Part shown: positions 59,201 to 64,000 of the stretch, piece by piece
How positions within the stretch are numbered: the first letter of the stretch is position 1
Layout: each line of letters opens with the position of its first letter
Assembly: GCA_963931865.1 (NCBI GenBank)
Contig: OZ007506.1
Location: 2,221,926 to 2,285,925 of the forward strand
Length of the DNA stretch: 64,000 nucleotides
From: Axinella damicornis
Taxonomy: Eukaryota; Porifera; Demospongiae; Axinellida; Axinellidae
Direction: 5' to 3'
The notes under the pieces: generated by a model
Database searches by the model: none
Seen by the model: only the letters and a program-made list of their open reading frames with translations
What the model was told of the DNA's origin: nothing
Made by a program: the position numbers and the translations under genes

Positions 59201-61254
59201 ATGTGTGCCTCACTGTGTACATATGCTTCACCTGGACAGAGTCCTGTGCAGAGATGGAGAAGCTTAGCACCAGCGTGCAACAGAGTTTGAGTAAATCTGA
59301 GCAGATCTGTGAGGTAATGTTGTGTACGCACCAGCACACACCAGCATGTGATTGAGTATGTTATATATTGTCAGCACTTCATCAACTAAATTTGTTTACA
59401 TTACTTCACATACAATGCATTAACCACCCTTCCATTTTGGAAATGTTTACACATTTGATTGCCTATGCCTATTAACCTTCAAAGGACAGAGAAGCCCTGC
59501 TGGTGGAAGCCAACCAACAAATTGCTATACACTCTGAAAAGAGTTGTAGAAGGGAGCAACAGATGAAAGATTTGGAAGAGGAAAGGTTAGACCTGGATGT
59601 GATGCAATCTCAAGGGTTCAGCTTATGATACCCTAAACTAGCCTCATCCACTCTTGACCCTCCCAGTTGCAGCTTTGGACAAAACTGCAAGACAAAGTTT
59701 GCGGGGGGAAGCCCAGTCCAGCTAGACCCTCTCCACCCAGCTGGTCATGTGTGTACGGCTTTGCTGCATACCTTCCCAAGCATGTGTGACTGGCCAGGCC
59801 GAGAGGGTCTAGCAGGCCTGACTGGGAAAGCCTAGGTAAAAGGGTTGTCAATAATTGTCTTACTATCCGACAAATATTTATTCTTGTACATGTATTCACT
59901 GCCTGTTAATGACAGCATATGGTGTGCACAGTGTGCATCAATGCCATGTTAGTACATGCATAATTGTATGTGTGACCATCAGCAGTATCACTTCTGCTCC
60001 CATATAGGGCCAGGCTGCAGAGGGAAGTTGCAATTGCTGAGCAAACAGTCGCTGAGAACATTCAGACTAACAATGAGGTCCATCAGCAACTTCGGTGTGT
60101 CCACATACACACACACACACACACACACATGCACATGCTTAAACCCAGTAATGCGGGTCGAAGCACATGCATTAGGGCTGGGACTGCCCTGCTAATGCAA
60201 TCCACACACTCTTACATCATGTATTGGGTGAAGTCATTCTGTCAAAAGCCACCCATGCTGAAATGCCACCTGCCATTGTCCACCTGTAACTCACGTGCAC
60301 ATAGCAGTATCTATTGAGTGGGTGTACTGGTGTTTCTGTGGCATCAACTACTAAACGTCACCTGCAGGAGCTCACAGGAAGAAGTGAAAGATCTGAGGAA
60401 AGAGGGCCAAGGCCTCCGGGAGCAGTTGGCGACAGCACAGACAGAAACACACCAGAGGGATAAAGAGATCAAAAGGTCATTTGGGGCACAACTTAGCTTC
60501 GTTCCCAGGCCGCGTGGGAGTGAGGCTACATGTAGCCTCGTACCCAGGCCCCGGCGGTTGGGCCTGGGTACGAGGCTAGGCTACATGATACTTCATGACC
60601 TCCAAACCCACTCTCTGAAGTCAATACAGAGCTGGAGAGTGATGAGGTTGAGAAATGGCGTTAATGCTTCCTTGCTGGCTGACACTACCTGTACATTATA
60701 TCATAGCACTTTCTGACCTCGTTCCCAGGCCCCATTTTCGGATTGGGCCTGGGAACGAGGCTTAGCACTTTCTGCTTCAAACACAATCTGATTTGCAGGC
60801 CATGCTGGGTCTGGGAATGAGACTATGCTACCAACTTTCAATATTGTATGTTACTGGTTCTTGTATCACAGGCAGGAGATGGAGCACCAAGAAGCCTTGG
60901 AATCGATCACTCGCAAATGCCTGGCATTTGAGGAAGAACTTGGTAATGCCTCAGAGTTATTTACACACAAGCCCAGAAATTATTGCTGCTGAGAGCACTT
61001 TACTGGAGACACATGCATGTCGTTCATTGTACACACGTACATGTACTCATTGTTTGTACGTCCATGTACACACAGCCCAACAGAAGCAGATCAGTAGGGA
61101 GACCCAGGCTGTGTTGAAGTCTCAGGTCATGACAATGGAGGTGTCCGGCAAGGAACAGTAAGCTCCCCTCTACAGCTTACACACAGCTGCCCCTCCCCCC
61201 TCACACACACACACACACGCTCCCCAGATCTTTTCACACAGACACACAACCCCC

Positions 61255-61285
<31 letters not shown>

Positions 61286-61395
61286 ACACAAGCTCCCTCT
61301 TCTCATGCATACACACACACACACACACACACACACAGTCACACACACACAGTCACACACACACAGTCACACACAGTGTCACACGCACACACAAT

Positions 61396-61426
<31 letters not shown>

Positions 61427-62710
61427 ACACACACAGTGTCACACACACACACACACGTGTGTAACTGGTAACTGATCTGTTAACGTATTAGTACTCTTTC
61501 CAGACCGGTTCTCTTCCCTCCTATGCAGGGCTAAAGAGTGCAAGAGGTGGATCCAGGAGTGCCAGAGTGCTCTCAGCCATCTCAAAGAAGAACAGGTTAA
61601 AACTCACTTGTCAACATAGTAGGGCTTATGTAGCTTCGGATTGCTGGGTTCGGTAAACTGCAGGCATATTGTCCACTAATACTGTCCAATGAGCTCACAG
61701 CTCACCTGGCACACATGAGCAGGTGTCCCAAATGATTGTACTGACTTTTTTGCACCATGGCAGACCGAGAATGCCACTCTGAGGGCTCAGATTGACAAGA
61801 TGAAAGTGGATCACCAGCAGAGCGAAGAGATCCTGAGGTCTAATCTCCAGCAGGTATGTGTACAGTGCAGCCTCGTTCCCAGGCTGCATGGGAGTAGAGA
61901 AAGCGGCCTGGGAACGAGGCAGTGATGTGTGTGCACTATCTGAACTGACTTGATTATCCACGGGCGCCCATTGCTTGCAGTACACACATACAGAGGGGGG
62001 GGAAGGAAGGCCTGGGGGATTTGGTCGTATGTATGCATGGGGGCAGTGCCCAACGAAGGATGCCGAAGCCCGTTCTTGTAATGTCTGTCTCAGGGATGGG
62101 CCAGGGGAGTGAGGACACTATACTATAGCCTTGTCGTCAAGGTCCACACTATCCTCGTACCCGGGTGGGGAGGGACCTGGGTATGATACTAGGTCCACAC
62201 TATCCTCGTACCCAGTTGGGGTGGTCCTGGGTATGATGGTCTACCCACACGTATACCACACATGCATGCACATACCCCCACCCCGTACCACAGTCATACA
62301 TAACATGTACATACACACCACTACATACATGTACACATGCATTCTTAAACCCCTAGGTACTGGGCATTGCCGAGGAGCTGAAGGCAAAGGAGACTCAGAG
62401 CAAGACAGAACTGTTAGAGAGGTGAGAGAGGAGTACTCTACCATGTGATCATTCATCATGACATGCACTTGTTGATATACGTTATAGGCTACCCAGCATA
62501 GCCTCGTTCCCAGGCCTCCATGCCTGGGAACGAGGCTAAGCCAGCAGGGGAACATTTAATGTCATGGTTAGTACATTACTTATCCATGCAGGCAAAACGG
62601 AGAGCTTCGCGCAGAGCTGGAAGGGTGAGTTACTCCAGTCAGCTAGTCCATCATTCTCAAGTCTCCAGCACCATGTTACTGTACCCATAGATAATATATT
62701 ATCTATGCTG

Positions 62711-62754
<44 letters not shown>

Positions 62755-64000
62755 CACACACACACATGCTCTGCAGAGTAAATCATCAGTTACAAGAAGC
62801 AAGCGACAAAGTCACCACACTTCAGAAGCAACTACAAAAGTATGTTGTTTCACCCTTGGCATGTTGATGGCTCACTGCAGGTGTTCACTGTCTCTTTGCC
62901 AAGGGGATACATATTGTTGTGACTAGTGTGCCTCAAATCCAGGTGCCTTATGCATTATAGAGAAGTAAGGGGTCTCTATCAGCTGGTCTCAAGCCACACG
63001 TATGTACTATCCTTACTGTCTTCTTCCTGCCCCCCCCCCCCCCCCCCTCCCCCTTCCCTCCCCTCCCTCCATCCCTCCATCCCTCCCTCCATCCCCCCCC
63101 CCCCTCTCCTTCCTACAGTGCCACCGCCACGGCAGAGGAAGTTGTGGAGGAGAGAACGGGCAAATTGAAGCAGGAGATGAGCCGGAGACTCGTGGAGACC
63201 CAGAAGAAGCTCTCCATACAGGAGGCACAACACACGAAGTGAGACACAGTGCATCCAAAGCATCCAGAGTCTGGTTTCAAGAAATCCCACCAGAACGTTT
63301 TTAGTGCCAGCATCCAACTTGTGCAGCAGTGTATGTCTATGTAGGATCAGGGGCGGCAGAAGCACTGTAGGGAAAGTATAGTGGAGGCGTTACACATCCA
63401 GAGGCTGTGAAGCAGTCAAAAAAGATTTAGGACCTCTGAGATTGCATCTGCTGTCACTTCAGACGCCGTACAGCAAACATTGGTCCAGCAGTCACCAGGT
63501 CTGCTGGACCTGTTCTAGAGTAATCAGAGGTGGGGGAGGGTCATACACCCATGTTTCCTCTCTAGAATGCAGTGGATCCAGTGGCAGGGTCCTTAATTTA
63601 GTACCGCCTCCCACTCGCCATACCGGGCACTTACAGACATAATACATTTGTCCTTTATCTCAGACTGCAGAGTGATACGGCAGCTCAGATAGCCGGGCTC
63701 AATGACGAGCTACGGAGGTAAGTACAGATAGCCTCCCTCCTGAACACCATAGCACATGATGACATCATCGTCATTGCAGTCCTCCTCTGGCCTGGAGTTC
63801 CGCACCACTGCAATAGATGATGTCATCATGCGCTCATGAGCTCTTGCTGAACCGTAGCAATAAGAAGTTAATTTGACCATGAACGCAAGACAGACATTCA
63901 GAGAACTGGCCAGGCCCACACTATGCCAGCCTATGTACTGCTGATCAGGATCTGGCCTATTGAGCTTGACCATTCTCTTGCCACACCAGAAGTTGTGGGC
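56297..64000 (+). CDS. HMMR: Hyaluronan-mediated motility receptor (RHAMM), partial, continues past window
   Basis: Exons: 56297-56330, 56407-56517, 56578-56657, 56875-56979, 57347-57436, 57957-58055, 58249-58335, 58573-58684, 58861-58926, 59240-59313, 59485-59585, 60008-60094, 60368-60475, 60872-60942, 61076-61157, 61529-61595, 61764-61853, 62357-62421, 62592-62624, 62777-62839, 63119-63238, 63664-63717, and probably 63990 onward. Phases agree at every junction. The N-terminus MFSKAERFKEK, then PPIGAYGVNLLDASCGPVTF and RASRFRRQTESS, follows the HMMR start (PGAYDVKTLEVLKGPVSFQK in man). The rest is continuous coiled coil beginning VIELEKE + IKRLQAERNDLHKQL and MALRDKSSLQAQVASLQ. In animals HMMR binds microtubules and centrosomes and supports spindle assembly; the C-terminal centrosome-targeting part lies outside the window. 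Confidence 0.9.
57660..57717. repeat. Near-perfect 58-bp palindrome in an HMMR intron
   Basis: GGCTCCTCCCCAGCTTTTTGT and its inverse are exact, and the inner GTCGCATAC / GTATGTGAC differ at one pair, leaving a one-base centre. It is preceded by TAGCCTAGTTCCCT, an end of the foldback family. Confidence 0.88.
58448..58500. repeat. Short foldback element in an HMMR intron
   Basis: TAGCCTGATTCCCAGGCTCTCG and CGAGAGCCTGGGAACGAGGC nearly back to back, about 70 bases before the next exon. Confidence 0.87.
60493..60762. repeat. Three foldback elements in one HMMR intron
   Basis: 60493-60526 (truncated or imperfect), 60533-60578 (TAGCCTCGTACCCAGGCC / GGCCTGGGTACGAGGCTA) and 60716-60762 (CCTCGTTCCCAGGCCC / GGGCCTGGGAACGAGG). 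A lone right end follows near 60808-60825. Confidence 0.85.
61190..61460. repeat. CA-rich microsatellite array with a C run
   Basis: ACACAC, TCACACACACACAG and a C run at about 61251-61270 fill HMMR intron 15. All frames across it are artefacts. Confidence 0.93.
61869..62538. repeat. Further foldback elements in HMMR introns
   Basis: 61869-61920 (GCCTCGTTCCCAGGC / GCCTGGGAACGAGGC), two tandem TATCCTCGTACCCGGG-type copies at about 62150-62240, and 62499-62538 (TAGCCTCGTTCCCAGGCC / GCCTGGGAACGAGGCTA). Confidence 0.83.
62712..62765. repeat. Poly-C and CA tract before an HMMR exon
   Basis: About 40 C then ACACACACACAC, ending a few bases before the acceptor of the exon at 62777. Confidence 0.95.
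63030..63115. repeat. C/T-rich tract before an HMMR exon
   Basis: C run, CCCTCCCTCCATCC units and another C run leading directly into the acceptor of the exon at 63119. Confidence 0.95.

Overview
The window reads as nuclear DNA of an early-branching metazoan, most likely a sponge; this is an inference. The genes are conserved animal genes (MRPL22, SUMO, WBP4, NAA15, RNF121, HMMR) cut into many small exons by short GT-AG introns. They are packed closely and often head-to-head. Introns and spacers are full of short foldback repeats that begin and end in variants of TAGCCTCGTTCCCAGG / CCTGGGAACGAGGCTA. No bacterial operon structure is visible.

Layout. 1-16 kb: three tandem minus-strand, intronless copies of a large fusion gene (class A flavoprotein monooxygenase, thioredoxin-like domain, membrane-type segment, RTN4IP1-like quinone reductase); the first copy runs off the left edge. 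17-20 kb: MRPL22 (+). 20.5-23.0 kb: SUMO (-), head-to-head with WBP4 (+, 23.2-26.3 kb). 26.4-28.1 kb: an intronless gene for a secreted protein plus an inverted, broken fragment of it. 28.5-40.0 kb: NAA15 (-, 24 exons), the auxiliary subunit of the NatA N-terminal acetyltransferase, head-to-head with RNF121 (+, 40.3-45.0 kb), a multi-pass membrane RING E3 ligase whose fourth intron holds a tRNA-Pro(AGG) gene. 45.5-55.8 kb: a HOOK-domain long coiled-coil gene (-, about 32 exons) built from tandemly duplicated exon cassettes, head-to-head with HMMR (+, 56.3 kb to beyond the right edge).

How the genes relate. Most are housekeeping genes with no common pathway. Three head-to-head pairs have start codons only about 0.2-0.45 kb apart and probably share bidirectional promoters. 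The HOOK-domain/HMMR pair stands out because both products look like microtubule- or spindle-associated coiled-coil proteins. The monooxygenase-reductase array is the accessory part of the window: its domain combination suggests oxidation of an aromatic or quinone-like substrate followed by NAD(P)H-dependent reduction in one polypeptide. Its copies differ mainly in the oxygenase half.

The least expected observations are: the tandem fusion array; a TA-flanked MITE (miniature inverted-repeat transposable element) visible as filled versus empty site between two array copies; a minisatellite that has amplified a 5' splice site in NAA15; two frame-breaking lesions in otherwise well-preserved NAA15 exons; and pyrimidine/CA tracts sitting just upstream of 3' splice sites in many introns.
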